Of a stretch of DNA of 47,643 nucleotides, positions 34,293 through 44,248 are shown piece by piece. The notes below the pieces were generated by a model, which worked only from the letters and a program-made list of their open reading frames with translations, did no database searches and was not told where the DNA came from. The position numbers and the translations under genes are program-made. Numbering within the stretch: the first letter of the stretch is position 1; each line of letters opens with the position of its first letter. The DNA comes from Bacteroidetes bacterium 24-39-8. Lineage in GTDB: Bacteria > Bacteroidota > Bacteroidia > Chitinophagales > Chitinophagaceae. Where the stretch lies: assembly GCA_002256765.1 (NCBI GenBank), contig NCHJ01000006.1:1-47643 (forward strand). Direction: 5' to 3'.

Positions 34293-35870
34293 TTATAATT
34301 TTGTAGGAATCTCTTTTATTTCAAACCAGTCAAAATCGGCTGGGGTTTCTGAATCATGATCATTACCAGTTGCGTACATACCTAAGAATACGCCAGTAAA
34401 GGTTTGTAAGGTTTCTGAAGAAATAAATTTAGCATCGGCCAAGCCCATTAATTTAAATTCACCCCCTTGCGCATAATAAAAACTAAAACTGGTCTTGTTG
34501 GCAGCTACTTTAAGTTGCACCGGCCCTTTGGATAGGGTTACTACCTTCTCTGTATGGTGAATTTTTCCCAGCGTATATCGCAACACCAATTCTCGTTCAT
34601 TTCCTTTTTTTCTAACGAAGAGGTCATAATGACCTTCATACCGATGATACACAGAAAGACCTGCTTCCTCATTGTCTTTTTCCGGATTAAACTCTAGTTG
34701 TGTTGTAGCCTCAGCATCAAAATATTGTTGTCTTTGACCAATAAATTGTGCTGCGTAAATACTGTCTAAACTTCCTTTTTTACCATTGATGCGCAAGAAA
34801 CCTTTTCTATCAGTTAAAGACCAAGAATTAGGCAAGGGATTGCGCATAAAATTCCAATGCAGGTCTAATTGATTGGCATTAAACTCATCCTTTGCTGGCC
34901 TTTCTACAAAGGGACGTAGCGGCAAGGTTTTAGTATAATTTTCCAATTGTGCTGTTCCATCAAATGGAACTAAGGGCCATCCTGTAGAAGTCCAACTCAA
35001 GGGTGTGAGATAGGTTTCTCTACCAAGATGATGGTGACTAGCCACTTGTCTAAATGCCAGAAAAACCATCCACCAACTACCATCAACAGCATCTACCATA
35101 TCTGCGTGACCTGCCCCTTGTATGAGTGCATTTTGGGTATTCCTATTGCGTTGGGTAAGTATGGGATTATTAGGACAAAGTTCAAATGGGCCCCAGGGCG
35201 ATGTGCTTCTGGTCATAGATACCAAATGACCATACTCTGTTCCTCCTTCTGATACCAACAAATAATACAACCCCTTGTACTTGTAGAGATGCGGACCTTC
35301 TTGATTTCTAATACCGGAGCCTCTCCAAATTAGTTTGGGTTCTGTCAGTAATTTCCCAGTATTGATATCTATTTCTGTTTGAATAATCCCATCAGAAATA
35401 GTAGACTGACAATAGACTTTCCCATTTTCAAAATAAAGTGATGGATCAATACCACGCTGGTCTACCCAAATGGGATCAGACCATTTACCCCTTGGGTCTG
35501 TGGCAGAAACAAAAAAGTTTTCTCCATTACGTCTATTGGTAGTAATCACATAGAACTTCCCATCATTGTATCTAATAGTAGCGGCGTAAATACCTGTTCC
35601 CTTCTCCAAATTCAATTGTGACTTTTCAGAAAGCGCATAACCAATCAATTCCCAATTAATTAAATCTTTGCTATGATAAATGGGAACACCCGGAAACCAA
35701 TAAAAAGTACTTGTCACCAAATAATAATCATCTTTTACCCTACAGACACTTGGGTCAGGATTCATTCCAGCAATGATGGGATTGGTAAAATAATTGGGTG
35801 TTGTTTGTGGGTGTTGTGCCAATAATTGTTGCGTCACCAACACCAATAAAATTATGCATCTGTATTTCAT
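34293..35870 (-). CDS. GH43 beta-xylosidase/alpha-L-arabinofuranosidase-type enzyme
   Basis: 525 aa from the ATG at 35870, six nt after the GH27 stop; a GTG two codons upstream is less likely. The signal peptide ends in QLLAQ. The five-bladed propeller (about 25-320) shows the general base in NPIIAGMNPDPSVC (D39), the pKa-modulating Asp in RGIDPSLYFE (D142) and the general acid in NQEGPHLYKYKG (E191). Residues about 330-525 form the beta-sandwich typical of the GH43 branch carrying a C-terminal GH43_C2-like domain (FDAEATTQLEFNPEKDNEEA). The usual activities are beta-D-xylosidase or alpha-L-arabinofuranosidase. It trims xylose or arabinose side chains of the target glycan. Confidence 0.93.
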   Translation of the reverse strand: MKYRCIILLVLVTQQLLAQHPQTTPNYFTNPIIAGMNPDPSVCRVKDDYYLVTSTFYWFPGVPIYHSKDLINWELIGYALSEKSQLNLEKGTGIYAATIRYNDGKFYVITTNRRNGENFFVSATDPRGKWSDPIWVDQRGIDPSLYFENGKVYCQSTISDGIIQTEIDINTGKLLTEPKLIWRGSGIRNQEGPHLYKYKGLYYLLVSEGGTEYGHLVSMTRSTSPWGPFELCPNNPILTQRNRNTQNALIQGAGHADMVDAVDGSWWMVFLAFRQVASHHHLGRETYLTPLSWTSTGWPLVPFDGTAQLENYTKTLPLRPFVERPAKDEFNANQLDLHWNFMRNPLPNSWSLTDRKGFLRINGKKGSLDSIYAAQFIGQRQQYFDAEATTQLEFNPEKDNEEAGLSVYHRYEGHYDLFVRKKGNERELVLRYTLGKIHHTEKVVTLSKGPVQLKVAANKTSFSFYYAQGGEFKLMGLADAKFISSETLQTFTGVFLGMYATGNDHDSETPADFDWFEIKEIPTKL

Positions 35871-35876
35871 ATACAC

Positions 35877-37895
35877 TTATTTAACTGGTACTAATTGGTA
35901 CATATTCACTCCATGATAAGGTATATTGGTAGAAAGAATTCCACTAAAAACACCTAGGTTTTTTTGACGCCAAAGATCTCTGAACTTCCATTTCCCCTTT
36001 AACCCTAGAGCAGCAAAATCAAATTGATAATTAATGGGAGGCTCATTGCCCATTCTAAAATAAGAAGTAGGTGTAGTGCCATAACCGGCAATATTGAATA
36101 ATCCTACGGCATAGGAACCATCTTCCAAAGGCTTTAACCAAACCTGAACCAAAGAATCATTCTTTACCAATCTTCCTGCTTTTCCTAGTGGGTCTTGGTT
36201 TACCGCTATTACTTCATCATTGGTCAAAAGATTCAATGTAAATGCATCCAAGCGTTCTACAGGGCATCCAATTAACATGGGTGCTGCCAACAAACTAAAA
36301 ATACTAATATGGCTATATTGTTCATCAGGCGTTAAGCGTGTAGGATGCAATACTGGGCCAATGGAAACGTCACCTACAATCATCATGTCTGGATCCATCC
36401 AATGTCCGTGTCCTGAATAAGGTGCCCATTTATCCAAAGAAAAACTGGTGGGGAACAAACTACTCCAACTGTCTTTGATATCTGGACCTGTTCTATACAT
36501 TTGAGATAACCTTACCCAATCCGTTACTTTTTCAAAAGGCGCATTATTGGATAAACTCAATACCATATCCCTACCTGATAACTTTAAAGCGGTGGCCATT
36601 CTTTCTGTAGATGCCACATCAATACGCCAATCATATTTCAGAAAATCAAAACCCCAAGCTGCCATTTGTCTGGCATCATTTTTCTCATATTGGTATTTAC
36701 CCATTTTGTGAAAACTCTGATTATTTTTCATAATCATTTCTCTGGTTTCACCACCCAATGGCAGATCAGTTGAAGCACCAGGATAACCTCCATAACTAGA
36801 AATATAGGGGGTAGAATACAAGCCAGCTTTTAAGCCCATGGCATGAATTTGATTCACCATCCCTTTCATGTCAGGAAATTTGTCATTGGGTTGCAATGCC
36901 GTATCTGGACCAGATCTAATGCCCTGCCAACTATCATCAATGTTAACATAAGACCAACCATGGTCTCTCAAACCCTTGCTCACCATGGCATTGGCCGATG
37001 CCAACACTTTTTCTCTGTCTAAACGCTGTTCCCAAGCATTCCATCCATTCCATCCCATGGGTGGTGTAAGTGCAATGGTATCACCTACCCTGATAATTAA
37101 TTTTTGAGCAGCCGCGCCAAATTTATTTTTAGCGTGTAATACCACTGCATAATCGCCCCGCTCTTTTACAACACCACTAATAATTCCAGTTTCTTTTGAA
37201 ACTATTAATCCTTTTGGAAGTTGATCAACACTAAACTGAATGGGTCTTTCTCCCGTGGTTGCTATAGTAAATAGAAAGGGGTTACCAGGTGTAACTCCAA
37301 ATAGTTTAGCCGAATGAATCTTGGGTTGTTTGGGACTTGGGGGTGTTAAAATATATTTCTGATCATTATTTGGAATATAGCCAGGTGCTTGACCATCTTG
37401 CATGTCAATTTGAGCATTGGCCCAGTTGCCATAAGTTCTTTTATTACCTACCCCTCCTACATGATCCGTAATTAAAAGACCCAATCTTTTTATGCCAGTT
37501 AAATCAAGATCTATGGCAACAGTAGCATCACCATGGCGCATTTCTTTTGATTCAAATAAAACTTTCCCATCGCCTACTACAAAAAAAGAAAGTGGAATAT
37601 CCTTATTACCTTGATTATCTGCCCCAACAATGGCTTGAAATCTTTTGGCTTTCCCGTCTAATAAAAAGGGGATTACACAAGGCGACTGTGCACCTAAGCC
37701 TCTTGTAAAACGCAGGTTACCCATGCGCATAGTATCTTTTCCATAATTGGTTTTAACCTGCACCGGACGCATACCTTCAGAGTAAGTGGAAATGGGCAAT
37801 TCATCCATCCAAATGGTTTTGAATGTTTGTGCTTTGGTTTGAAGCACTAGTAAAAGCAAGCAAGCAGCCAATAAATATTTTTGTAACATAGACAT
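35877..37895 (-). CDS. GH27 alpha-galactosidase-type enzyme with NPCBM and Ig-like modules (copy 1)
   Basis: 672 aa, signal peptide ending in TKAQ. Domain order: NPCBM-type carbohydrate-binding domain (about 27-165, WMDELPISTYSEGM ... RLGLLITDHVGG), a He_PIG Ig-like domain (about 200-272), then the GH27 barrel from TPPMGWNGWNAWE (277-289) and a C-terminal beta-domain. The nucleophile is D422 (FLKYDWR) and the acid/base D472 (RTGPDIKDSW). GH27 includes alpha-galactosidases, alpha-N-acetylgalactosaminidases and beta-L-arabinopyranosidases. The start overlaps the stop of the next GH27 gene by one base (TAATG). It is a paralogue of that neighbour with the same architecture, but the loop after the third barrel strand differs. 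Confidence 0.93.
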   Translation of the reverse strand: MSMLQKYLLAACLLLLVLQTKAQTFKTIWMDELPISTYSEGMRPVQVKTNYGKDTMRMGNLRFTRGLGAQSPCVIPFLLDGKAKRFQAIVGADNQGNKDIPLSFFVVGDGKVLFESKEMRHGDATVAIDLDLTGIKRLGLLITDHVGGVGNKRTYGNWANAQIDMQDGQAPGYIPNNDQKYILTPPSPKQPKIHSAKLFGVTPGNPFLFTIATTGERPIQFSVDQLPKGLIVSKETGIISGVVKERGDYAVVLHAKNKFGAAAQKLIIRVGDTIALTPPMGWNGWNAWEQRLDREKVLASANAMVSKGLRDHGWSYVNIDDSWQGIRSGPDTALQPNDKFPDMKGMVNQIHAMGLKAGLYSTPYISSYGGYPGASTDLPLGGETREMIMKNNQSFHKMGKYQYEKNDARQMAAWGFDFLKYDWRIDVASTERMATALKLSGRDMVLSLSNNAPFEKVTDWVRLSQMYRTGPDIKDSWSSLFPTSFSLDKWAPYSGHGHWMDPDMMIVGDVSIGPVLHPTRLTPDEQYSHISIFSLLAAPMLIGCPVERLDAFTLNLLTNDEVIAVNQDPLGKAGRLVKNDSLVQVWLKPLEDGSYAVGLFNIAGYGTTPTSYFRMGNEPPINYQFDFAALGLKGKWKFRDLWRQKNLGVFSGILSTNIPYHGVNMYQLVPVK

Positions 37896-39892
37896 TATTT
37901 TGTGGGGGTTAATTTAAGCATGACAACACCATGGTGACGAATGGTATTTTTGATGGTAGATTGAAAACTGCCTAATTGTTTTTGTCTCCAAACATCTCTT
38001 ACTTGCCATTTGCCCTTTAATCCTATTTTATTTAAATCCAATTCATACTGATTGGGTTGTTCATCTCCCCATCTAAAATAAGACTGTGGTGTTTTTCTAA
38101 AGCCATTGATATTAAACATACCCAATGCATAAGCCCCATTTTCTAAGGGTTTGAGCCAAACCTGTACCCCATTTTCTTCTAAGACCAATCTGCCAGATTT
38201 ACCCAAGGGGTCTTGGTCAATTTCAATGACTTCATCATTGGTCAAGAGGTTCAAGGTAAATGCATCTAATTGTTCAATAGGGCAACCAATTAACAAGGGT
38301 GCAGCCAATAAACTAAACAAACTCACATGGCTATATTGTTCATCTGCGGTTAATCTTGTTGGGTGTAATTTGGCGCCTGTAGTAACATTTCCAAGAATCA
38401 TCATGTCTGGATCATTCCAATGTCCAGGTCCACCATAAGGCCCCCATTTGTCTAGTGTAAAGGCAGAGACATATAAACTCTGCCAACTATCCCTAATATC
38501 TGGCCCCGTGCGCCATGCTTCAGCCAATCTTACCCAATCTTTCACATTGGCAAAGGGCGCTGAATTGGATAAGCTATAAATGATATCTCTTCCGGAATTG
38601 CGAATGGCTTTTGACATGGCTTCAGCAGATGCTACTTCAATTCTCCAATCATATTTTAAATAGTCTACCCCCCAGTCAGCCATTTGATTGGCGTCTTCTT
38701 TTTCAAACCGATATTTACCCGTATACCTATAAGCGCGCTTATTGGCCCTCACGGAATCAGGATAAACGCCATTTTCAAAATTGGAAGACCCACCAGGATA
38801 ACCCGCATAACTAGAAATCCAAGGGGTAGAATAAACACCTAGTTTTAAACCCATGCCATGGATATCATCAATCATCTTTTTAAAATCAGGAAATTTTTCA
38901 TTGGCTTGTATAGCATTATATTTTCCACCTCTTTGTCCCTGCCAAGCATCATCAATATTAATATAGGTCCAACCATGACTACTCAAACCCATTGATACCA
39001 TGGCTTTGGCCGATGCTACCACTTTTTCTTTATCAATTTCTCTTGCCCAAGAATTCCAACCATTCCAACCAATGGGGGGAGTTAGAGAAATAGTATCACC
39101 AATTTTAATAAGTAATGCTTTCTCTGCTTTTCCAAATTTATTGGAAGCTTTCATGGTCACTGCATAAGTTCCTTTTGCTGAAAGCACTCCAGAGATAATA
39201 CCTGTTTTTGAATCAATGCTAAGTCCCTTGGGTAAATTACTCACACTATATTGAATTGGCGCTTCCCCTGTAGCAACAACCGTGAATAAAAATGGATTGC
39301 CTGGTCTGGCACCAAATACTTTGGGAGAATTAATTCTTGGTGTTTTTGCCACTGGAGGCGTTAAAATATATTTCTCATCACTATTGGGAATATTCTGAGG
39401 TACATTATTACTCATCATAACAAATTGTGCATTGGCCCAATTGGTATGAGAGCGCTGCATTTCTTCTTTAGGCAATACCAATAGACCAAGTCGCTGAATG
39501 CCTTCTAATGAAACAGACACTTGCTTTGGAGCATCGCCCAATTTTGTTGGACCCGATTGATAGAGAATTTTCTTATCGCCAATCACAAAAAATTCTACTT
39601 CCAATTCTTTGGCTGATTTATCATCAACACCAATGGTTGCCGAAAATTGTTTGGCTTTGCCATTCATTAGAAAATATAAAATACTGGTAGACTGAACACC
39701 TACACCATGTTGGTATTTCTTTCCTGATAAATGAATACTATCTCCACTTGTACTCATTTTGGCTTGCGCCGATGGAATGGCTTCATTAAACCCGGGTAGA
39801 TTAAGCTCATCCATCCAGACCTTTGTGTTTTGTGCCTTTATCAAACCTGAAATGGATAATAAGATGGCTAATATGATGGTTCTATTTTGCAT
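37895..39892 (-). CDS. GH27 alpha-galactosidase-type enzyme with NPCBM and Ig-like modules (copy 2)
   Basis: 665 aa, signal peptide ending in LIKAQ. It shares the NPCBM, Ig-like, GH27 and C-terminal beta order of its neighbour, with many identical blocks (SDEKYILTPP, LPKGLSIDSKTGIISGV, GWNGWNSW, SLLAAPLLIGCP). The nucleophile is D415 (YLKYDWR) and the acid/base D465 (RTGPDIRDSW). The pair arose by tandem duplication and has drifted well apart, so the copies probably differ in linkage or aglycone preference. NPCBM domains bind galactose-like residues in known cases, in keeping with a galactose-type substrate. It follows the first TIM-barrel-like unknown protein by 17 nt. Confidence 0.93.
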   Translation of the reverse strand: MQNRTIILAILLSISGLIKAQNTKVWMDELNLPGFNEAIPSAQAKMSTSGDSIHLSGKKYQHGVGVQSTSILYFLMNGKAKQFSATIGVDDKSAKELEVEFFVIGDKKILYQSGPTKLGDAPKQVSVSLEGIQRLGLLVLPKEEMQRSHTNWANAQFVMMSNNVPQNIPNSDEKYILTPPVAKTPRINSPKVFGARPGNPFLFTVVATGEAPIQYSVSNLPKGLSIDSKTGIISGVLSAKGTYAVTMKASNKFGKAEKALLIKIGDTISLTPPIGWNGWNSWAREIDKEKVVASAKAMVSMGLSSHGWTYINIDDAWQGQRGGKYNAIQANEKFPDFKKMIDDIHGMGLKLGVYSTPWISSYAGYPGGSSNFENGVYPDSVRANKRAYRYTGKYRFEKEDANQMADWGVDYLKYDWRIEVASAEAMSKAIRNSGRDIIYSLSNSAPFANVKDWVRLAEAWRTGPDIRDSWQSLYVSAFTLDKWGPYGGPGHWNDPDMMILGNVTTGAKLHPTRLTADEQYSHVSLFSLLAAPLLIGCPIEQLDAFTLNLLTNDEVIEIDQDPLGKSGRLVLEENGVQVWLKPLENGAYALGMFNINGFRKTPQSYFRWGDEQPNQYELDLNKIGLKGKWQVRDVWRQKQLGSFQSTIKNTIRHHGVVMLKLTPTK

Positions 39893-39909
39893 ACAATTTT
39901 TTTTGGCTT

Positions 39910-42084
39910 TTAGTTTTGATCACTTTCAGATTGAACAATTTGTACCTGTTTAGAGGGGTCTACAATGACTATTTCTTTCAATCCCTCTTTAGTTTTAAGA
40001 TATACATCTGACTCTTTAGACAATGAAAATAGGGGCAGCCCATTTTTGAAAAGGGTTTGAAACCCAGCTGCTGCAAGCTTGTCAAGAGAACCATCAGCGG
40101 CAATCTTAATAGCTGCCAATCCTTTAAACTTTCCTGAATAGACATTGCCATTGAGTTCAAAAGAGAAGTTAGCGCTTTTGTTTTTTCTAAACCCAACCGT
40201 ATCCGTAAACACATAAGAACCATCCTCATTTTTAGTTCCTCCATCAATCGCATTTTTGCTTAGTCCCAATAGGGGCAAACTTGCAATATCAAAATCATTC
40301 ACCGTTGATAGGGTCTTTAATTTATCCATTTTTTCAGTAATGAAATTGCCGTCAAAATCATGGGTGGCGGATCCCACCAACATTAATTTACCTCCATGAC
40401 TTGCAAAATCTTCTAGGAAAGAAATGGTAGAAGATTTGGCAAATTGGGGATATAGATATACAATGGCATCAAAGACATGGCCATTCAATTCCGCTTGGTG
40501 TTGACTATTGATCCTTAATTTGCCTTCCGAAATTAAATCGGATGGCACAAGGGCATTTCTATAACCAGCTTTCCAAATTTGAACTGCTTTTTCTTCAATT
40601 TTCAAGTGGCTATTAATATCATACTTTCCCCTTGTAGACTGATTAGGATACCAATTCTGCAACGCCTCATTTCCAAAGATGATCAATAACTTCATTTCAG
40701 GAAGAGAAGGATTAAATCGGTTGAGCAATCTTGCACATCTTTCTACTTGTTTAATTTCAGCAACAGCGCTTGGTTGTTCTAATCCAATACCCCAGTTTGT
40801 GTCATTGAAAGCATGGTAAAATGTACGAACGCCGTATTGTAATTCAGTTAATGTTTTATTGGCAAAGCGTTTGATCTTATAATCATAATACATATTGTAC
40901 ATGATATTAGAAGGATAGGCCAATGCAATACCCATCCTAGTAGGTATGGGCGATTTTTCATCAGAGAATCCATTGTCTCTTGGTATTGACCACCATTTAA
41001 TACCAGTAGCCCAAATATCGTCATGTATCAAAGAATTATGGAATGTATTATGTGCTGCAATAAAGCAATTGGATCCATAGATTTTCTTACCATGGGCATA
41101 CAAGACATTTTCAACCTGCATGGCTCCCTCTCGCATAAGATCCATATAAGTATTGATGCTTTTTATTCTTTGGCCTTCTTGATCATCTGGCGCATAGCGC
41201 ATTTGCAAAAATGTCAACGCAGGATCTTGTCCTGTTCTATTTTTTAGTTTTGCACCAAAGGGTATGGAAAAAGACCTAAGTCTTAAACCTTTCAATTTAA
41301 AATGCAAAAGCCATGGGGGCATTAACCTAAAATTAGAGTACTCGTCTAACATAACACCATCAAAAGGTATGCCTGCATATCCATCTAAGAATTGCTTTAA
41401 TTGCTCAGGAGCTTCTTTGCTATGATTACTCAGAATATTGTAAATAAACTCGGCCATTACATAAGCTGTATATCCTTTATACTTAGCACCTGCATCAACT
41501 TTTACTTTAATGGTTTCACCTTCTACCTCCATTTGAAAATCTTTGGTTTCCAGTAAACTTGCTACATGGTAACCTCCCTCTTTTGTTTTCTTGAACAGAA
41601 AAACTTTATATACCTGTTGCTTAAATGATTTTCTAGACCTAACATATTTTGAATCCATAGAACAACTACCTTTTCCTGAACCATCCAATTTGGTCTCTCC
41701 TTCTGCTATGAATCTTTCCATGGAAGATTCAGGTATTTGTTTGGATTTGGATAAACGCGCACGGTAACCAACTTTAACATTGCGTAAGTGTGCCGCTTTT
41801 ACTATATTGCCAACAATAGGTAGCATTTTTTCTTGATCTTCCAAACTACAGCCTTCTCTTGCATCCAAAAAAATAAAATCAAATGGACTTTTGCTTATCA
41901 TACTATCTAAGTCTTTCAGGTATTGTCCATTTTCTAATATAGCAGGTGTCAAAAACCAATAAGCTATTTGAGGATGATGGCTATTGTCAAAATGATCTAC
42001 ATACTGAATCTTAGCTTGGGATTGAGCCCAAACCAAACTATAGACCAAGCAAAACAATGGCAATATGAATAATCCCTTTTTCAT
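39910..42084 (-). CDS. Unknown exported protein, candidate TIM-barrel glycoside hydrolase (tandem copy A)
   Basis: 724 aa, signal peptide ending in LVWAQ. I recognise no family. It aligns along its full length with the next gene. Visible parts: an early barrel-like segment (SHHPQIAYWFLTP, DFIFLDAREGCS); a small beta insertion (about 155-215); FDGVMLDEYSNF with D247-E248-Y249, an acid/base-type Glu at the end of a predicted strand; AAHNTFHNS (344-351); IKWWSIPRDNGFSDE (362-376); MYNMYY (395-400); a Rossmann/GATase-like section around residue 540-580 (FDAIVYLYPQFAKSS, HGGKLMLVGSATHDFDG); and a C-terminal beta-domain. This resembles the barrel-plus-trimerisation layout of GH42-type enzymes without matching their sequence. 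The context of ~15 glycan-active enzymes supports a glycosidase, but a nonenzymatic binding role cannot be excluded. Confidence 0.6.
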   Translation of the reverse strand: MKKGLFILPLFCLVYSLVWAQSQAKIQYVDHFDNSHHPQIAYWFLTPAILENGQYLKDLDSMISKSPFDFIFLDAREGCSLEDQEKMLPIVGNIVKAAHLRNVKVGYRARLSKSKQIPESSMERFIAEGETKLDGSGKGSCSMDSKYVRSRKSFKQQVYKVFLFKKTKEGGYHVASLLETKDFQMEVEGETIKVKVDAGAKYKGYTAYVMAEFIYNILSNHSKEAPEQLKQFLDGYAGIPFDGVMLDEYSNFRLMPPWLLHFKLKGLRLRSFSIPFGAKLKNRTGQDPALTFLQMRYAPDDQEGQRIKSINTYMDLMREGAMQVENVLYAHGKKIYGSNCFIAAHNTFHNSLIHDDIWATGIKWWSIPRDNGFSDEKSPIPTRMGIALAYPSNIMYNMYYDYKIKRFANKTLTELQYGVRTFYHAFNDTNWGIGLEQPSAVAEIKQVERCARLLNRFNPSLPEMKLLIIFGNEALQNWYPNQSTRGKYDINSHLKIEEKAVQIWKAGYRNALVPSDLISEGKLRINSQHQAELNGHVFDAIVYLYPQFAKSSTISFLEDFASHGGKLMLVGSATHDFDGNFITEKMDKLKTLSTVNDFDIASLPLLGLSKNAIDGGTKNEDGSYVFTDTVGFRKNKSANFSFELNGNVYSGKFKGLAAIKIAADGSLDKLAAAGFQTLFKNGLPLFSLSKESDVYLKTKEGLKEIVIVDPSKQVQIVQSESDQN

Positions 42085-44243
42085 TAATTCAATATTACTT
42101 TAATCATTTTGGTACTATCAGCAACAATGCAATCAAATTTGCCATTGGTATTTGTTACAAAAAGATCTGCTTCTTTTGAAAGTGAAAAAATTGGTTTGCC
42201 ATTTTTACTAAAACTACCAAATGAAGTTGCAGCCAATTTGACCAAATTACCTTTCTCATCTATTGCAATGGCAGCAAGTCCTTTATAAGTTCCCTTAAAA
42301 TGATTCCCCGCATAGTCAAATTCAAATACGGCAGCTTGGTTATTTTCTAAAGAATGCTTATTGGTAAAAGTGAATATTCCCGGACCATTGCTCACTCCGT
42401 CTACCAGTTGAATAGGCATTATGCCCAATTTAGCTACATTGGTCAGGCTATATCCATGGACAATAGCTTTAGAAGCAATTCCAGTCCAAACAGCGCTAAT
42501 ATCTTCACCCATGAATCCTTTGTCAGCGTTCCCTTCAAGCAAAAGTCTGCCGCCTAATTGAACATATTTTTGAAAGAATTGGGTTGTACTATTTTTGGCG
42601 TATTGTGGATTTAGAAAAACAATGGCATCAAATTCATATCCGTTTAAAACGGGTTTACCCTTTGCATTTAATTTAAGTCTTCCGTCTTCAATAAGATCTG
42701 TAGGTACGGCAGCATGATAATACCCATTATTCCATAACTCCAATGATTTGCGATCCATACCCAATTTATCATTGATATCATACATTCCTCTATTCTTCAC
42801 ATTGGGATACCAGTTGTAAATAGCTTCCATGCCATAGACCACTAACAATTTAACAGCTGGAAAAGGCGGATTAAATCTGTTTAATAGCCTAGCAGCGTTT
42901 TCAACTGGATTAATTTTTGCCAAAGCATAAGGAGCGTCTATTGACACCCCCCACCCCTGCATATCATTGGCTGCATGGTAATGGGTTCTTATGCCAAAGC
43001 GGAGATCATATAATGCCTTAGTCCAAATTCTATCAATCTTTGGCCCATAATACATATTGTACATGGCATTCTTTTGATAACTCATTCCCACACCTAGTTG
43101 TATTGAGGTAGAAGTTTCTTCGTCAGTATGCCCATAATCTCTTTTGATACTCCACCAACTGACCCCTGTTTGCCATACTTCATCTTTGTCAAGGTTATTA
43201 TGGAAAGTATTGTGAAGTCCTATGAATGTATTAGACCCATACATTTTCTTACCTAAATCATAGACAGCGGCTTCTAGGGGAAGTGTTGCTGATCTAAGTA
43301 ATTGCATATATTGATTAATGGCACTGATTCTAATTTCAGGTTTACCTACGGGTGCATAACGCATATCTAATAACACCCGATCCATTTGTTTTCCTGTACG
43401 CAGTTTCATTTGCTTTGCCATACCAACAGAATACAATCTTTCTCTAAATACTTCACCCGTTGAATCCATTATTTTCTGCCTAGCAATTTTCAGGTTTTTA
43501 TACTCGTCTAATCCAATACCATCAAATGGAATATCTCTATAAGCTTTAAAAGCGTTAAGCAACATCTTCATTGCCTGATCAGAAAAATTACTACAAGAAT
43601 TATAATAGTGTTGTGTTAGAATATATACTTGATAGCCTTTCAATTTTGCGCCAGCATTAATTTTCACAGATACCGTTTCCTTGGCATTGACGGCTGTAGC
43701 TTTTGAACTAATATCCTGTAAACTGCCAGCTTGATAAAATCCATCCGCTGTTTTCTTAAATGCATACACTTTAAACAACTCACTCTTGATCAGAATATTC
43801 ATTTCTCTGGCTCCAAAAGCTTGAACCTGATAATTGGCTTCTCCATTGGCATCAAGTGTTTGCTCCCCTTCCTGTATCAAGCGATCTGTGTTTTCCAAAT
43901 CTGTAAAAAAATCCCTTTTCCAAATTTGCAAACCCATTTTCAATCCCTTTTGGTGCGCATAAGCAACCATGTCTTTAAATATGGGATGCATATTGGTTGA
44001 ATCATAAAAACTATAGCCTTCCCGCTCTGTCAAAAAAACCAAAGTGTATTTGCTAAACTTGGCAAAACTGTCAATTTTGGCTTTATAGACTGTAGGTTTG
44101 TGTTGGTCAGAAGTGATAAACCAATAAGCAACTTGAGGATGGTTGCTGTTCTCAAAAGCGTTTACATATTTCACTTGTATCACCTGCGCCTGCAAACAAA
44201 ATACCAGCATTAAAAAACAACTAACTACTAAACTTTTTTTCAT
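42084..44243 (-). CDS. Unknown exported protein, candidate TIM-barrel glycoside hydrolase (tandem copy B)
   Basis: 719 aa, signal peptide ending in CLQAQ. It is a paralogue of the following gene and is joined to it by a one-base TAATG overlap. Shared sites: SNHPQVAYWFIT, FLTEREGYSFYD, PFDGIGLDEYKN (D246, E247, Y248), GLHNTFHNN (342-350), GVSWWSIKRDYGHTDEE (360-376), MYNMYY (394-399), GIRTHYHAAND (417-427), LLNRFNPPFPAVKLLVVYG, a GATase-like strand GGRLLLEGNADKGFMG, and a C-terminal beta-domain. Conservation of the DEY, HNTFH and WWSI-RD-x-G sites across a diverged pair suggests they form the active site, with E247 and one of the later acidic residues as catalytic candidates. No family assigned. 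Confidence 0.6.
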   Translation of the reverse strand: MKKSLVVSCFLMLVFCLQAQVIQVKYVNAFENSNHPQVAYWFITSDQHKPTVYKAKIDSFAKFSKYTLVFLTEREGYSFYDSTNMHPIFKDMVAYAHQKGLKMGLQIWKRDFFTDLENTDRLIQEGEQTLDANGEANYQVQAFGAREMNILIKSELFKVYAFKKTADGFYQAGSLQDISSKATAVNAKETVSVKINAGAKLKGYQVYILTQHYYNSCSNFSDQAMKMLLNAFKAYRDIPFDGIGLDEYKNLKIARQKIMDSTGEVFRERLYSVGMAKQMKLRTGKQMDRVLLDMRYAPVGKPEIRISAINQYMQLLRSATLPLEAAVYDLGKKMYGSNTFIGLHNTFHNNLDKDEVWQTGVSWWSIKRDYGHTDEETSTSIQLGVGMSYQKNAMYNMYYGPKIDRIWTKALYDLRFGIRTHYHAANDMQGWGVSIDAPYALAKINPVENAARLLNRFNPPFPAVKLLVVYGMEAIYNWYPNVKNRGMYDINDKLGMDRKSLELWNNGYYHAAVPTDLIEDGRLKLNAKGKPVLNGYEFDAIVFLNPQYAKNSTTQFFQKYVQLGGRLLLEGNADKGFMGEDISAVWTGIASKAIVHGYSLTNVAKLGIMPIQLVDGVSNGPGIFTFTNKHSLENNQAAVFEFDYAGNHFKGTYKGLAAIAIDEKGNLVKLAATSFGSFSKNGKPIFSLSKEADLFVTNTNGKFDCIVADSTKMIKVILN

Positions 44244-44248
44244 ATTCT

